Positions 1-6,360 of a DNA stretch of 6,425 nucleotides are shown here, one piece after another (positions within the stretch are counted from its first letter, which is position 1; every line of letters begins with the position of its first letter). Both the position numbers and the translations under genes were made by a program. The notes under the pieces were generated by a model. It was not told where the DNA came from, did not search any database, and worked only from the letters and a program-made list of their open reading frames with translations. Source of the DNA: Bathymodiolus brooksi thiotrophic gill symbiont (lineage in GTDB: Bacteria; Pseudomonadota; Gammaproteobacteria; PS1; Pseudothioglobaceae); NCBI RefSeq assembly GCF_903642095.1, contig NZ_CAHJWD020000289.1:1-6425 (forward strand), written 5' to 3'.

Positions 1-1091
1 ATATGGATATCAACATCACTGCCGATGATGGCACTAACGCCCCCATTACACAAGCCTTCACTATTGCTGTAATAACCAATATCCCCGACATCACTCCAGT
101 GATTAAGCAATTCACCATAACCCAAGGTAACAATCAAGGTCGGGTGATTAGTAAAACAGGCGGAGTTGTTACTGTCCGTGCTACAGTAATTGCTAAGACT
201 TATGAATGGAGCAGTATCGATGTTACTGATACAAGTGCTAGTGGTGATACAGTATTTGTTTTTGACCCTGCCAATACAGATGCTGGTATTCTAACAATTA
301 CATTAAAGGCTACAACCAATGCCCATTCATCAGAAAGAGTATTGAAACTTGAATTGATTGCAGAAAGTGTCAGTAATGATGATGATGACGGCGATGGCAT
401 TTCCAACAACAAGGATAACAATACCGCAATTAACAAAATCCAAGCAGGTGCAGGCAAAACCATCACTAGCCCAACAAACACCAGAATATTGTTAGGGGCA
501 ATGGGTGAAGATTCTAGTCGTTTAACCCTTGCACAAATGCAACAATATATCACCGACAATAATTTACCTAATAAGTCCAGCGATACATCAACCACTGGCG
601 ATATTTATGATTATGTCGTTGAAGGCTTAAGTGCCACTGGTGCTACCACTGAAGTGATGATTGAACTCACTACTGCAATCCCTGCAAATGCAGAGTTGCG
701 TAGATATTCATTAGTCACTGGTTGGGCTGATTTTGAAGTTAATACTAATAACACAATCCACTCCAAAACAAGCACAACTTGCACCGATAATAGTGCTTGG
801 AAGGCTGGATTAACCACAGGTGCAACTTGCCTTAGATTAACTATTAAAGACGGCGGTGTAAACGATACTGATGGCGAACAAACTGACAACACTGGTAATG
901 CTAACGGTGTAGTTGCAAGCACCATTTCAATCGCAATGCCAGATCTTGAAGATTCTACGGATCCTTCTAGCAGTGGCGGTGGTTGTGTTTACAATCCTAA
1001 TGCACCAGCTAGATTTGATATGGGTTTTATCTTGTTAATGGTGTTAAGCACTTATTATCTAATCAGAAGAAAACGCCGATTTACTCATTAA
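1..1091 (+). CDS. C-terminal part of a secreted surface protein with choice-of-anchor U-like domain and GGGC C-terminal sorting tail (5' end outside window)
   Basis: The frame is open from the left edge, so this is the end of a longer protein; the ATG at position 3 falls inside a beta-strand-like segment and is probably not the start. Counting from that Met, residues 1-118 look like Ig/cadherin-type beta-sandwich modules. Residues 125-140 form an acidic DDDDGDG stretch like a thrombospondin type 3 calcium loop. Residues about 160-312 resemble the choice-of-anchor U domain: YDYVVEGLS (202-210), IPANAELRRYS (226-236), Cys260/Cys276 as a possible disulfide, and IKDGGVNDTDG (281-291). The tail is SSSGGGC (Cys328), a hydrophobic helix (340-354) and RRKRR (355-359). 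This tripartite tail is the layout of CTERM-type signals cut by a membrane protease, perhaps the JDVT-CTERM kind. Ligand and role (adhesion, surface layer) are unknown; no processing protease lies in the window. Confidence 0.82.
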   Translation, partial: MDINITADDGTNAPITQAFTIAVITNIPDITPVIKQFTITQGNNQGRVISKTGGVVTVRATVIAKTYEWSSIDVTDTSASGDTVFVFDPANTDAGILTITLKATTNAHSSERVLKLELIAESVSNDDDDGDGISNNKDNNTAINKIQAGAGKTITSPTNTRILLGAMGEDSSRLTLAQMQQYITDNNLPNKSSDTSTTGDIYDYVVEGLSATGATTEVMIELTTAIPANAELRRYSLVTGWADFEVNTNNTIHSKTSTTCTDNSAWKAGLTTGATCLRLTIKDGGVNDTDGEQTDNTGNANGVVASTISIAMPDLEDSTDPSSSGGGCVYNPNAPARFDMGFILLMVLSTYYLIRRKRRFTH

Positions 1092-1120
1092 GTAAATGTT
1101 TTGAAAAATTCAAGTATTTT
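1092..1120. terminator. possible weak bidirectional terminator between convergent genes
   Basis: The 29-base gap between the two convergent stop codons contains a perfect dyad TTGAA-AAA-TTCAA (1101-1113). A run of six T follows a few bases later on the plus strand (1117-1122), and AT-rich sequence lies on the other side. The stem is only five pairs and AT-rich, so it would be weak. It is listed because nothing else in the gap could separate the two transcripts. Confidence 0.25.
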
Positions 1121-2644
1121 TTAAGCAAGTTTGTCATCTGCCACATGGTAGGTAGGGTCTTCTAAAACATTAACTTCCACTAAATTTTTAGCGGTTTTTA
1201 ACAGCAATCGACATTCGGCACTAAGATGTTGCAAGTGTAGCGTTTTACCAACTCGTTTATAACGCATTGCCAATTTGTCAATGGCTTGAATGGCTGAGTG
1301 GTCCAGTGCTCTAGCGTTGCCAAAATCAATATAAACATCATCGGTGTCTGCTTGAGGGTTAAACAACTCTTGAAAATGTTCTTTTGAAGCAAAAAATAAA
1401 GTGCCGTTGACTTTATAAACATTATCTCCTTTGTCATTTTGACTTTGCTCAATGTAAATTTTACTGGCAGATTCCCAAGCAAAAGACAGAGCGGACAAAA
1501 TCACGCCAACAATAACAGCTAACGCCAAGTTATCAGTTAATACAGTAATAACAGCCACTGAGATACCTGTAACAACATCCAATGCAGGAATTTTTCCAAA
1601 CAAGCGTAGCGTGCACCATTCAAAGGTGCCAATCACCACCATAAACATAACACCAACCAGCACCGCAATAGGAATCATTTCAATATATTCAGATAAATAA
1701 AGAATGAATAACAGCAAAGCAACTGAAGCAACAATGCCCGATAAACGACCACGACCACCAGACTTAACATTAATAATACTTTGCCCCACCATTGCACAAC
1801 CACCCATACCACCAAACAAGCCAGTAACAGTGTTAGCAACACCTTGTCCAATACTTTCCCGATTAGGTTGTCCTGAGGTTTGCGTCAAATCATCCACCAG
1901 ATTTAGCGTTAGCAGACTTTCGATTAAACCTACCAATGCCATAGTCAATGCATAAGGAAAAATAATTTGTAATGTTTGCCAATTGAAGGCGACATCAGGA
2001 ATATGAAAAGCAGGAAACCCCCCTTTAATTGAAGCAATATCACCTACCGTGCGCGTGTCAAGCCCCAGCCAAATGACTGCCAAACTACCCACAATAACAG
2101 CCACTAAAATTTCAGGAACCGCCTTAGTGAATCTTGGTAAAAATTGAATAATTGCCATTGTGGCAGCAATAATACCCAGCATAATGAGTAATGGTTCGCC
2201 CGTAATCCACGCACCATCAATTTTAAATTGTTTGATTTGCCCGATAAAAATAACCATAGCAATACCATTAACAAAGCCCAAAAACACAGGATGTGGTACA
2301 AGGCGAATAAACTTACCAAGTTTAAATAAACCAAAAGCTATTTGCAAAATACCCGTGAGTATCACCGCAGCAAATAAATACGCCACACCGTGCATTGCTA
2401 CCAGCGTGCCAATCACCACAGCAATCGCACCTGTTGCACCAGAAATCATACCGGGGCGACCCCCTATAATTGAAGTTACCAGCCCAATGGTAAAGGCAGC
2501 ATATAAACCGACTAAAGGGCTTACGCCAGCCAGTAGGGCAAAAGCAACCGCCTCAGGCACCAAGGCTAAGGCAACGGTTAAGCCTGATAAAATATCATTT
2601 TTTGGATTAACAGAAAGGTACTTATGGATAAGTGAAAAGAGCAT
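1121..2644 (-). CDS. SulP/SLC26-family anion transporter with C-terminal STAS domain
   Basis: Inner-membrane carrier of 507 residues, a usual length for bacterial SulP proteins. Known family substrates are sulfate, bicarbonate and dicarboxylates; the substrate here cannot be read from sequence. Residues about 15-390 are a chain of hydrophobic helices. The early SulP signature is GLTVALALVPEAVAFA (21-36), followed by GGRPGMISGATGAI (61-74). The later signature is IESLLTLNLVDD (241-252), then NRESIGQGVAN (261-271) and GGMGGCAMVGQS (278-289). Residues about 405-500 are a cytosolic STAS domain containing ALDHSAIQAID (446-456). Many SulP proteins have Pro and Arg where this one has GMGG and GQS, so it belongs to a distinct subgroup, possibly the YbaR-like one. 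The start ATG has AAGGA five bases upstream. It begins 21 bases after the aroC stop, so it is probably the last gene of that operon. In a sulfur oxidiser, sulfate export or bicarbonate uptake would make sense, but that is inference. Confidence 0.93.
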   Translation of the reverse strand: MLFSLIHKYLSVNPKNDILSGLTVALALVPEAVAFALLAGVSPLVGLYAAFTIGLVTSIIGGRPGMISGATGAIAVVIGTLVAMHGVAYLFAAVILTGILQIAFGLFKLGKFIRLVPHPVFLGFVNGIAMVIFIGQIKQFKIDGAWITGEPLLIMLGIIAATMAIIQFLPRFTKAVPEILVAVIVGSLAVIWLGLDTRTVGDIASIKGGFPAFHIPDVAFNWQTLQIIFPYALTMALVGLIESLLTLNLVDDLTQTSGQPNRESIGQGVANTVTGLFGGMGGCAMVGQSIINVKSGGRGRLSGIVASVALLLFILYLSEYIEMIPIAVLVGVMFMVVIGTFEWCTLRLFGKIPALDVVTGISVAVITVLTDNLALAVIVGVILSALSFAWESASKIYIEQSQNDKGDNVYKVNGTLFFASKEHFQELFNPQADTDDVYIDFGNARALDHSAIQAIDKLAMRYKRVGKTLHLQHLSAECRLLLKTAKNLVEVNVLEDPTYHVADDKLA

Positions 2645-2665
2645 TTTATTCCTTGTTTTTGTTGA

Positions 2666-3763
2666 TTATTTGCTTGCAGGCACAATAGGGGTGGATGATT
2701 TGACTCCTGTATTTTGTGCACGATGACGCATCATATGATCCATTAGCGTAATCGCCAACATTGCCTCAGCAATTGGCGTGGCACGAATACCCACACAAGG
2801 GTCGTGCCGTCCTTTGGTGATAACTTCTGTCGGCTTTCCATCTTTGTCAATACTGTCAATTGGTAACCGTAAACTTGAAGTTGGCTTGAGTGCAATAGAC
2901 ACCAGTAAATCCTGCCCAGAACTAATACCACCCAGCGTTCCACCCGCGTTATTAGATTTAAAACCTTGTGCAGTAATGGTGTCCCGATGCTCTGTGCCTT
3001 TTTGCGTGATAACATTAAATCCAGCGCCAATTTCCACCCCTTTAACCGCATTAATACTCATCATTGAATGTGCTACATCCGCCTCTAATCTATCAAAAAT
3101 CGGCTCACCCAGTCCAACAGGCATATTCGTAGCAACGATATTAATGCGTGCCCCAATAGAATCGCCTGATTTCCTTAAGGCATCCATATAATTTTCAAGT
3201 TCTAATACTTTATTAACATCAGGGCAAAAGAAAGGATTGTTATGCACTTCATTCCAATCCAACGCTTCTATTTTAATTGAACCCAATTGTGCAAGATAAC
3301 CTTTAATTTCAATACCAAATGCTTGTTTTAAATATTTTTTAGCAATACCACCACACGCAACTCGCATCGCCGTTTCTCTCGCACTAGAGCGACCACCACC
3401 ACGATAATCACGAATGCCATATTTTTGTTGATAAGTATAATCTGCATGCCCTGGGCGAAACGAATTGGCGATATTGCCGTAGTCTTTAGATCGATGATCG
3501 GTGTTTTGGATAATGAGTGCAATCGGCATACCTGTAGTTTTGCCCTCAAAGGTGCCTGATAAAATCTTAACCAAATCCGCTTCACGGCGTTGTGTTGTGT
3601 GGCGAGAAGTGCCGGGTTTTCTCAGGTCTAAATCGCCTTGCAAATCCGCCTCATTCAACGCCATACCGGGAGGGCAGCCATCCACGATACCAACCAAAGC
3701 CTCACCATGCGATTCACCAGCGGTGGTTATTGTAAATAATTTACCGATACTATTGCCACTCAT
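2666..3763 (-). CDS. aroC: chorismate synthase
   Basis: Last step of the shikimate pathway: 5-enolpyruvylshikimate-3-phosphate to chorismate, with loss of phosphate and need for reduced FMN, in the cytosol. At 365 residues it is the standard bacterial length. Family signatures are all present: GESHG (16-20), [16 protein letters not shown] (48-63), [10 protein letters not shown] (102-111), [13 protein letters not shown] (119-131), [10 protein letters not shown] (274-283) and [10 protein letters not shown] (319-328). The two catalytic histidines expected for the family sit in GESHG (His19) and GHAD (His106). The start is fixed by AAGGA seven bases upstream and by the preceding gene, whose TAA stop directly abuts this ATG (TAAATG), which suggests translational coupling. 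Nothing appears damaged. The C-terminal 15-20 residues after RHRAQNTG are variable tail. Confidence 0.98.
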   Translation of the reverse strand: MSGNSIGKLFTITTAGESHGEALVGIVDGCPPGMALNEADLQGDLDLRKPGTSRHTTQRREADLVKILSGTFEGKTTGMPIALIIQNTDHRSKDYGNIANSFRPGHADYTYQQKYGIRDYRGGGRSSARETAMRVACGGIAKKYLKQAFGIEIKGYLAQLGSIKIEALDWNEVHNNPFFCPDVNKVLELENYMDALRKSGDSIGARINIVATNMPVGLGEPIFDRLEADVAHSMMSINAVKGVEIGAGFNVITQKGTEHRDTITAQGFKSNNAGGTLGGISSGQDLLVSIALKPTSSLRLPIDSIDKDGKPTEVITKGRHDPCVGIRATPIAEAMLAITLMDHMMRHRAQNTGVKSSTPIVPASK

Positions 3764-4156
3764 TTACCATTCCTTGTGCTGGGGGATGTCATCACAAATC
3801 ACCTCCCAATTTGCTTTTGAATCAACAAAAATATGTTTTTCAATCGCCTCTTCAATTTTATTGGTAATCAAGCCCAATCTAATTCTTGTGTAATCTGGAT
3901 TGTTTTTAAGTTTTGCCATAATCGGTGCCCCGCAAGATTGACAAAAAAAGCGACTTTTATTGTCGTTTTCTTTAAATTCGGTCAAATTGCTTTCCCCCTT
4001 TAAAAATTTAAAATTCTTACTCTCCACATTTCCATTCGTGGCAAATGCCGTGCCCTGAACACGGCGACATTCGCTACAATGACACATAATGATATCTGTA
4101 ATTTTCTGTGTAATTTGAAATTTAACCTTCCCACATAAACATTCACCTTGGTGCAT
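3764..4156 (-). CDS. GFA-family zinc protein (glutathione-dependent formaldehyde-activating enzyme/CENP-V fold)
   Basis: A 130-residue cytosolic protein of the GFA (PF04828-type) family. The founding member speeds formation of S-hydroxymethylglutathione from formaldehyde and glutathione; most homologues have no proven reaction, so substrate is left open. The seven zinc-ligand cysteines are present with family spacing: Cys6 and Cys8 (CLC), Cys25, Cys27 and Cys30 (CHCSEC), Cys72 and Cys75 (CQSC, followed by GAPI). The frame stays open upstream to a GTG at 4198, but that codon lies inside the tRNA-Arg gene. The ATG at 4156 has a near-perfect AAAGGAG five bases upstream and places the first cysteine motif at residue 6, as usual for the family. 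It sits 15 bases after the tRNA and ends flush against aroC, so it is probably expressed with both. Confidence 0.9.
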   Translation of the reverse strand: MHQGECLCGKVKFQITQKITDIIMCHCSECRRVQGTAFATNGNVESKNFKFLKGESNLTEFKENDNKSRFFCQSCGAPIMAKLKNNPDYTRIRLGLITNKIEEAIEKHIFVDSKANWEVICDDIPQHKEW

Positions 4157-4161
4157 TCTAA

Positions 4162-4168
4162 CTCCTTT
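4162..4168 (-). promoter_or_regulatory. Shine-Dalgarno site that decides the GFA-protein start
   Basis: On the minus strand AAAGGAG is followed by five bases (TTAGA) and the ATG at 4156. It begins four bases beyond the CCA end of the upstream tRNA. It rules out the longer GTG-started reading that would run back into the tRNA. Confidence 0.8.
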
Positions 4169-4171
4169 AAT

Positions 4172-4248
4172 TGGCGTCCTTGAGTGGATTCGAACCACTG
4201 ACCTGCCGCTTAGGAGGCGGCTGCTCTATCCAGCTGAGCCACAAGGAC
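4172..4248 (-). tRNA. tRNA-Arg, anticodon CCU
   Basis: A full cloverleaf of 77 bases including an encoded CCA. The acceptor stem is GTCCTTG with CAAGGAC, discriminator G. The D arm closes with GCTC and GAGC. The anticodon stem GCCGC/GCGGC carries the loop CTCCTAA, giving anticodon CCT, which reads AGG. The T arm is AGTGG-TTCGAAT-CCACT. All stems are fully paired. It is the first element of the leftward unit; a GFA-family gene starts 15 bases beyond its 3' end, so processing of the tRNA would create the 5' end of that mRNA. Confidence 0.98.
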
Positions 4249-4271
4249 AAAATTATCAGTATTTTACAATA

Positions 4272-4301
4272 TTTATACAAAACTCTCACAGTATAATTCA
4301 A
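4272..4301 (-). promoter_or_regulatory. probable sigma70-type promoter for tRNA-Arg and the downstream genes
   Basis: On the minus strand, TTGAAT (4301-4296) and TATAAA (4277-4272) are separated by 18 bases. Initiation would fall near 4265, about 17 bases before the tRNA 5' end, a normal leader length. The -35 element overlaps the -10 element proposed for the divergent pyrF promoter. Confidence 0.55.
4292..4297 (+). promoter_or_regulatory. probable -10 element of the pyrF promoter
   Basis: A consensus TATAAT lies 28 bases before the pyrF ATG, giving a 5' leader of about 20 bases. No good -35 hexamer is seen 16-18 bases upstream (the sequence there is AT-rich, around ATATTT), so the call rests on the -10 and its position. 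Confidence 0.45.
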
Positions 4302-4325
4302 GCATTTTATTAGATAAAAAATACT

Positions 4326-5021
4326 ATGAAAAATATTAAGACTGAAGATAGGTTAATTTTTGCCCTAGATGTGCCAGAAGTAAAACAAGCTAAAGATTTG
4401 GTTAATCAACTCGATGACAGCGTTACCTTTTATAAAATTGGCATGGAAATGTTAATGACAGGGCAATATTTTCAGTTAATGGACTGGTTGATTGCCAAAG
4501 ATAAAAAAGTCTTTGTTGATTTAAAATTCTTCGATGTGCCAGAAACCGTCGGCAGAACCATTAAACGATTAAGCCAATATGGCGCCACCTTTGCCACTAT
4601 CCACGGCAATCAAGCCTTAATGGAAAGAGCCGCCGAAAACAAAGGCGACCTCAAAATCCTAGCAGTAACCGCACTCACCAGTCTTGACAGAGGTGATTTG
4701 GATGATTTAGGTTTTAAATGTGATGTGCAAGATTTGGTTATTTCTCGTGCCAAACGCGCCTTTGAAGCAGGATGTGATGGTGTAGTATCCTCAGGTTTAG
4801 AAGTCCCATTTTTGCGTGAATATGTTGACAACAAGTTAATTGCCGTAACCCCCGGCATTCGCCCCATAGCCAATGATGATGACCAAAAACGCGTAGTCGA
4901 TGTAGCAACCGCATTTAAATCTGGCACAGATTACATTGTTGTCGGCCGTCCCATTAAAAACGCCAACAACCCTTACCAAGCCGCCAGTGAAATTCAAAAT
5001 ATTATTAAAACTTGTTTCTAA
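4326..5021 (+). CDS. pyrF: orotidine 5'-phosphate decarboxylase
   Basis: Last step of de novo UMP synthesis: decarboxylation of OMP in the cytosol, by a homodimeric TIM-barrel enzyme. At 231 residues it matches the bacterial subfamily. Active-site signatures are in order: ALDVP with Asp15 (13-17), YKIG with Lys37 (36-39), the catalytic DLKFFD with Asp65, Lys67 and Asp70, TIHG with His93 (91-94), VTPGIRP (174-180) for phosphate and base contacts, and YIVVGRPI (203-210), whose Gly207-Arg208 bind the phosphate. No clear Shine-Dalgarno sequence precedes the ATG (only AT-rich AGATAAAAAATACT), but there is no better in-frame start, and the length and N-terminal motif position fit. No other pyrimidine gene is adjacent. 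The stop codon lies inside a small dyad that overlaps the next promoter. Confidence 0.97.
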   Translation: MKNIKTEDRLIFALDVPEVKQAKDLVNQLDDSVTFYKIGMEMLMTGQYFQLMDWLIAKDKKVFVDLKFFDVPETVGRTIKRLSQYGATFATIHGNQALMERAAENKGDLKILAVTALTSLDRGDLDDLGFKCDVQDLVISRAKRAFEAGCDGVVSSGLEVPFLREYVDNKLIAVTPGIRPIANDDDQKRVVDVATAFKSGTDYIVVGRPIKNANNPYQAASEIQNIIKTCF

Positions 5022-5030
5022 CAAGCTTTT
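5007..5030 (+). terminator. weak terminator-like hairpin spanning the pyrF stop codon
   Basis: CTTGTT-TCT-AACAAG (5011-5025) is a perfect six-pair stem with a three-base loop. It is preceded by AAAA and followed by CTTTT, which could extend the stem past a single mismatch. The U tract is short and the stem sits on the last codons of pyrF, so it may only weaken read-through into tRNA-Val. Confidence 0.3.
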
Positions 5031-5039
5031 CGGTATAAT
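5012..5039 (+). promoter_or_regulatory. probable sigma70-type promoter for tRNA-Val
   Basis: TTGTTT (5012-5017) and a consensus TATAAT (5034-5039) are separated by 16 bases. Initiation near 5046 would give a leader of about 9 bases before the tRNA. The -35 element is inside the end of pyrF. Confidence 0.6.
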
Positions 5040-5054
5040 TCCCCCTTCTTCAAT

Positions 5055-5131
5055 AGTCGCGTAGCTCAGTTGGTTAGAGCACTACCTTGACATGGTAGGG
5101 GTCGGTGATTCGAGTTCACTCGCGACTACCA
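5055..5131 (+). tRNA. tRNA-Val, anticodon GAC
   Basis: A full cloverleaf of 77 bases with encoded CCA. The acceptor stem is AGTCGCG with CGCGACT, discriminator A. The D arm uses GCTC/GAGC. The anticodon stem CTACC/GGTAG holds the loop TTGACAT, giving anticodon GAC for valine GUC codons. The T arm is GGTGA-TTCGAGT-TCACT with one G-T pair. It is followed within 10 bases by an intrinsic terminator, so it is a single-gene unit. Confidence 0.98.
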
Positions 5132-5139
5132 AATTATAA

Positions 5140-5171
5140 AAAAAAGCCATCTTAATATAGATGGCTTTTTT
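5140..5171 (+). terminator. strong Rho-independent terminator after tRNA-Val
   Basis: A 13-pair perfect stem: A-run plus GCCATCT (5140-5152) pairs with AGATGGC plus T-run (5159-5171) around the loop TAATAT. The GC-containing core is followed by six T. The A-run on the other side means it could also stop minus-strand transcripts. Confidence 0.93.
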
Positions 5172-5308
5172 ACAAACCATTGATTTAACAATATGGATTG
5201 TTGTTTAAAATTACCAGAATTTTATGCCAACTTTAATGGGTTAAATTACCCTTGTTTTTCCATTCTACATAGAAATGAGAATACACCCGAGAAACTTGAT
5301 AATAAGGA

Positions 5309-5333
5309 GTAGGGAAGGGTTTATAACCCTTCC
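5309..5333 (+). repeat. REP-like palindrome, copy 1 (plus orientation)
   Basis: GTAG is followed by GGAAGGGTT, a three-base loop TAT, and the perfect complement AACCCTTCC. A GTAG head plus a short GC-rich hairpin is the known form of REP elements served by REP-associated tyrosine transposases (RAYTs). Confidence 0.75.
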
Positions 5334-5402
5334 TTTTCCCGTCCATTCCCACAAGCAGAAAAAAGGTTTGCAGTTTCTCTTAGTGTGTGAAGTCTAGCTT
5401 TG

Positions 5403-5427
5403 GGAAGGGTTACAAACCCTTCCCTAC
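5403..5427 (-). repeat. REP-like palindrome, copy 2 (minus orientation)
   Basis: Read on the minus strand it is GTAG, GGAAGGGTT, loop TGT, AACCCTTCC. The stem gains a tenth G-C pair (5402 with 5424) if the base next to the head is included. It differs from copy 1 at a single loop position. Confidence 0.75.
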
Positions 5428-5459
5428 TTCGTGTTGTTATTTCCACGCATAGTATTGCT

Positions 5460-5488
5460 TTGTGTAAAAAACTCAAAAAAACTATAAA
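5460..5488 (+). promoter_or_regulatory. possible promoter of the deacetylase gene
   Basis: TTGTGT (5460-5465) and TATAAA (5483-5488) are 17 bases apart, which would start transcription near 5495 and give a leader of about 65 bases. The region is very AT-rich and a second TATAAA occurs at 5495-5500 without a matching -35, so the choice is uncertain. Confidence 0.35.
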
Positions 5489-5548
5489 CCTTAGTATAAA
5501 ATTCATCTCAGTGGTGAAAAATAGAAAAAAATATGTATTTACTATAAT

Positions 5549-5552
5549 GGAG
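5549..5552 (+). promoter_or_regulatory. Shine-Dalgarno site of the deacetylase gene
   Basis: GGAG lies seven bases before the ATG at 5560 and supports that start, which also yields an intact signal peptide. Confidence 0.65.
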
Positions 5553-5559
5553 TTATAAA

Positions 5560-6297
5560 ATGAAAAACATAATATACGGCTTAATAATCTTGCTATCTTC
5601 TTTCACTACAAACAGTCAAGCACAGTCAATAGAGCAGAATGCCCATAAAAAAGTTAAGCACATTTATTTAACTTTTGATGATGGCCCTTTGAATGGAAGT
5701 CGAAGAATAAATGATGCGGTATTAGCAGAGAAATTGCCAATTTTCGTTATGTTAGTAGGCGAGCATGCTTTGGCAAGACCTAAAGATGTAAAACTTTATA
5801 AAGAGAATGAATTTATTGGGGTCGGAAATCATAGTTACAGTCATGCAAACAACCGTTATAAGTTATATTACTCAACCCCTAAAGGCGTGCTCAATGATTT
5901 CATTAGAAATAAAGATACTTTAGCGTTAGACAATAAAATAGGAAGATTGCCCGGTAGGAATATGTGGCGTATCAAGGGAAGAAGTAAAAACGATGTGAGC
6001 AGTGGCATAGCAGCAGCAGATTTATTAGCTAAAAATGGATTTTCACTATTTGGTTGGGATTTAGAATGGGCACACGATCCTCACACAGGGAAGCCAATAG
6101 GAACGGCTGAGGATATTTTTAAAGAAATTGAAAAAAAACTTAATAACGATAAAACCTTTACAAAATCCCATATTGTGCTACTAAGCCATGATGAAATGTT
6201 TCGGTATCAATATGAAGAATCCGAACTTAAAAAATTAATAGACCTTTTGAAAAGTAAAGACGGCTATAAAATCAGTCAATTAAAAGACTATCCATAA
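5560..6297 (+). CDS. secreted polysaccharide deacetylase (NodB-homology, carbohydrate esterase 4 type)
   Basis: A 245-residue exported protein predicted to remove acetyl groups from an N-acetylated (or O-acetylated) glycan using a divalent metal; peptidoglycan, chitin-like or exopolysaccharide substrates cannot be told apart here. Residues 1-21 are a signal peptide (Lys2, hydrophobic core, SQA cut before Gln22). NodB motifs appear in order: TFDDGP (38-43) with catalytic Asp40 and metal-binding Asp41; HSYSH (91-95) with metal ligands His91 and His95; RLPGR (129-133), where many homologues have RxPY/F; GWDLEW (165-170); and LLSHD (207-211) with His210 as likely acid. All key residues are present, so it is probably active. 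It is a single domain with no anchor or binding module, so it should be periplasmic or released. It stands alone, between a REP doublet and an attC-like site, with no polysaccharide genes beside it. Confidence 0.9.
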   Translation: MKNIIYGLIILLSSFTTNSQAQSIEQNAHKKVKHIYLTFDDGPLNGSRRINDAVLAEKLPIFVMLVGEHALARPKDVKLYKENEFIGVGNHSYSHANNRYKLYYSTPKGVLNDFIRNKDTLALDNKIGRLPGRNMWRIKGRSKNDVSSGIAAADLLAKNGFSLFGWDLEWAHDPHTGKPIGTAEDIFKEIEKKLNNDKTFTKSHIVLLSHDEMFRYQYEESELKKLIDLLKSKDGYKISQLKDYP

Positions 6298-6360
6298 CAC
6301 CCCGTAAGCCAGATTGTGTAAATCCTCGTATTTCATAATTTTCAGAAAAGAGAAAAATCA

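Larger units (their letters stand above)
5309..5427. mobile_element. REP doublet (REPIN/BIME-like element)
   Basis: Two 25-base palindromic units in inverted orientation, GTAG heads facing outward, are separated by a 69-base unique spacer. One unit matches the reverse complement of the other at 24 of 25 bases, so the element can fold as two small hairpins or one long one. A length of about 119 bases and this geometry match REPINs, which are non-autonomous and depend on a RAYT transposase encoded elsewhere. No transposase is in the window. It lies between the tRNA-Val terminator and the deacetylase promoter, so the hairpins should not interrupt a gene. Confidence 0.65.
5172..5559. other. gene-free region between the tRNA-Val terminator and the deacetylase gene
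   Basis: No convincing gene is seen in these 388 bases. The left part (5172-5308) is AT-rich and contains a short AACAAT-ATGG-ATTGTT dyad (5187-5202). The ATG in its loop opens a 39-codon frame running to 5312, but it has no ribosome binding site. The middle (5309-5427) is the inverted REP-like pair described separately. The right part (5428-5559) carries the likely promoter and ribosome binding site of the deacetylase gene. Confidence 0.7.

Noticed and set aside
4157..4198. Upstream extension of the GFA-protein frame to a GTG at 4198
   Set aside because: It would code through the T arm and acceptor of tRNA-Arg, and a far better start (ATG at 4156 with AAAGGAG) exists downstream.
5238..5251. 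GGGT-TAAATT-ACCC dyad as a third REP-like unit
   Set aside because: It has no GTAG head, only four stem pairs, and does not match the two REP-like units.
5193..5312. 39-codon plus-strand frame starting at ATG 5193
   Set aside because: No ribosome binding site, the ATG sits in a small dyad loop, the stop falls in the REP head, and the peptide resembles nothing I recognise. It is most likely chance.
5321..5506. 61-codon minus-strand frame across the REP doublet
   Set aside because: It runs through both palindromes, has no ribosome binding site, and its sequence is dictated by the repeats.
5543..5548. Consensus TATAAT just before the deacetylase gene
   Set aside because: It directly abuts the GGAG ribosome binding site, so transcription starting from it would begin downstream of that site. 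It may be a chance match in AT-rich DNA.
6298..6360. Possible terminator after the deacetylase gene
   Set aside because: Only a weak TTTTC/GAAAA pairing is present, with no GC core or T-run, so no terminator is supported.
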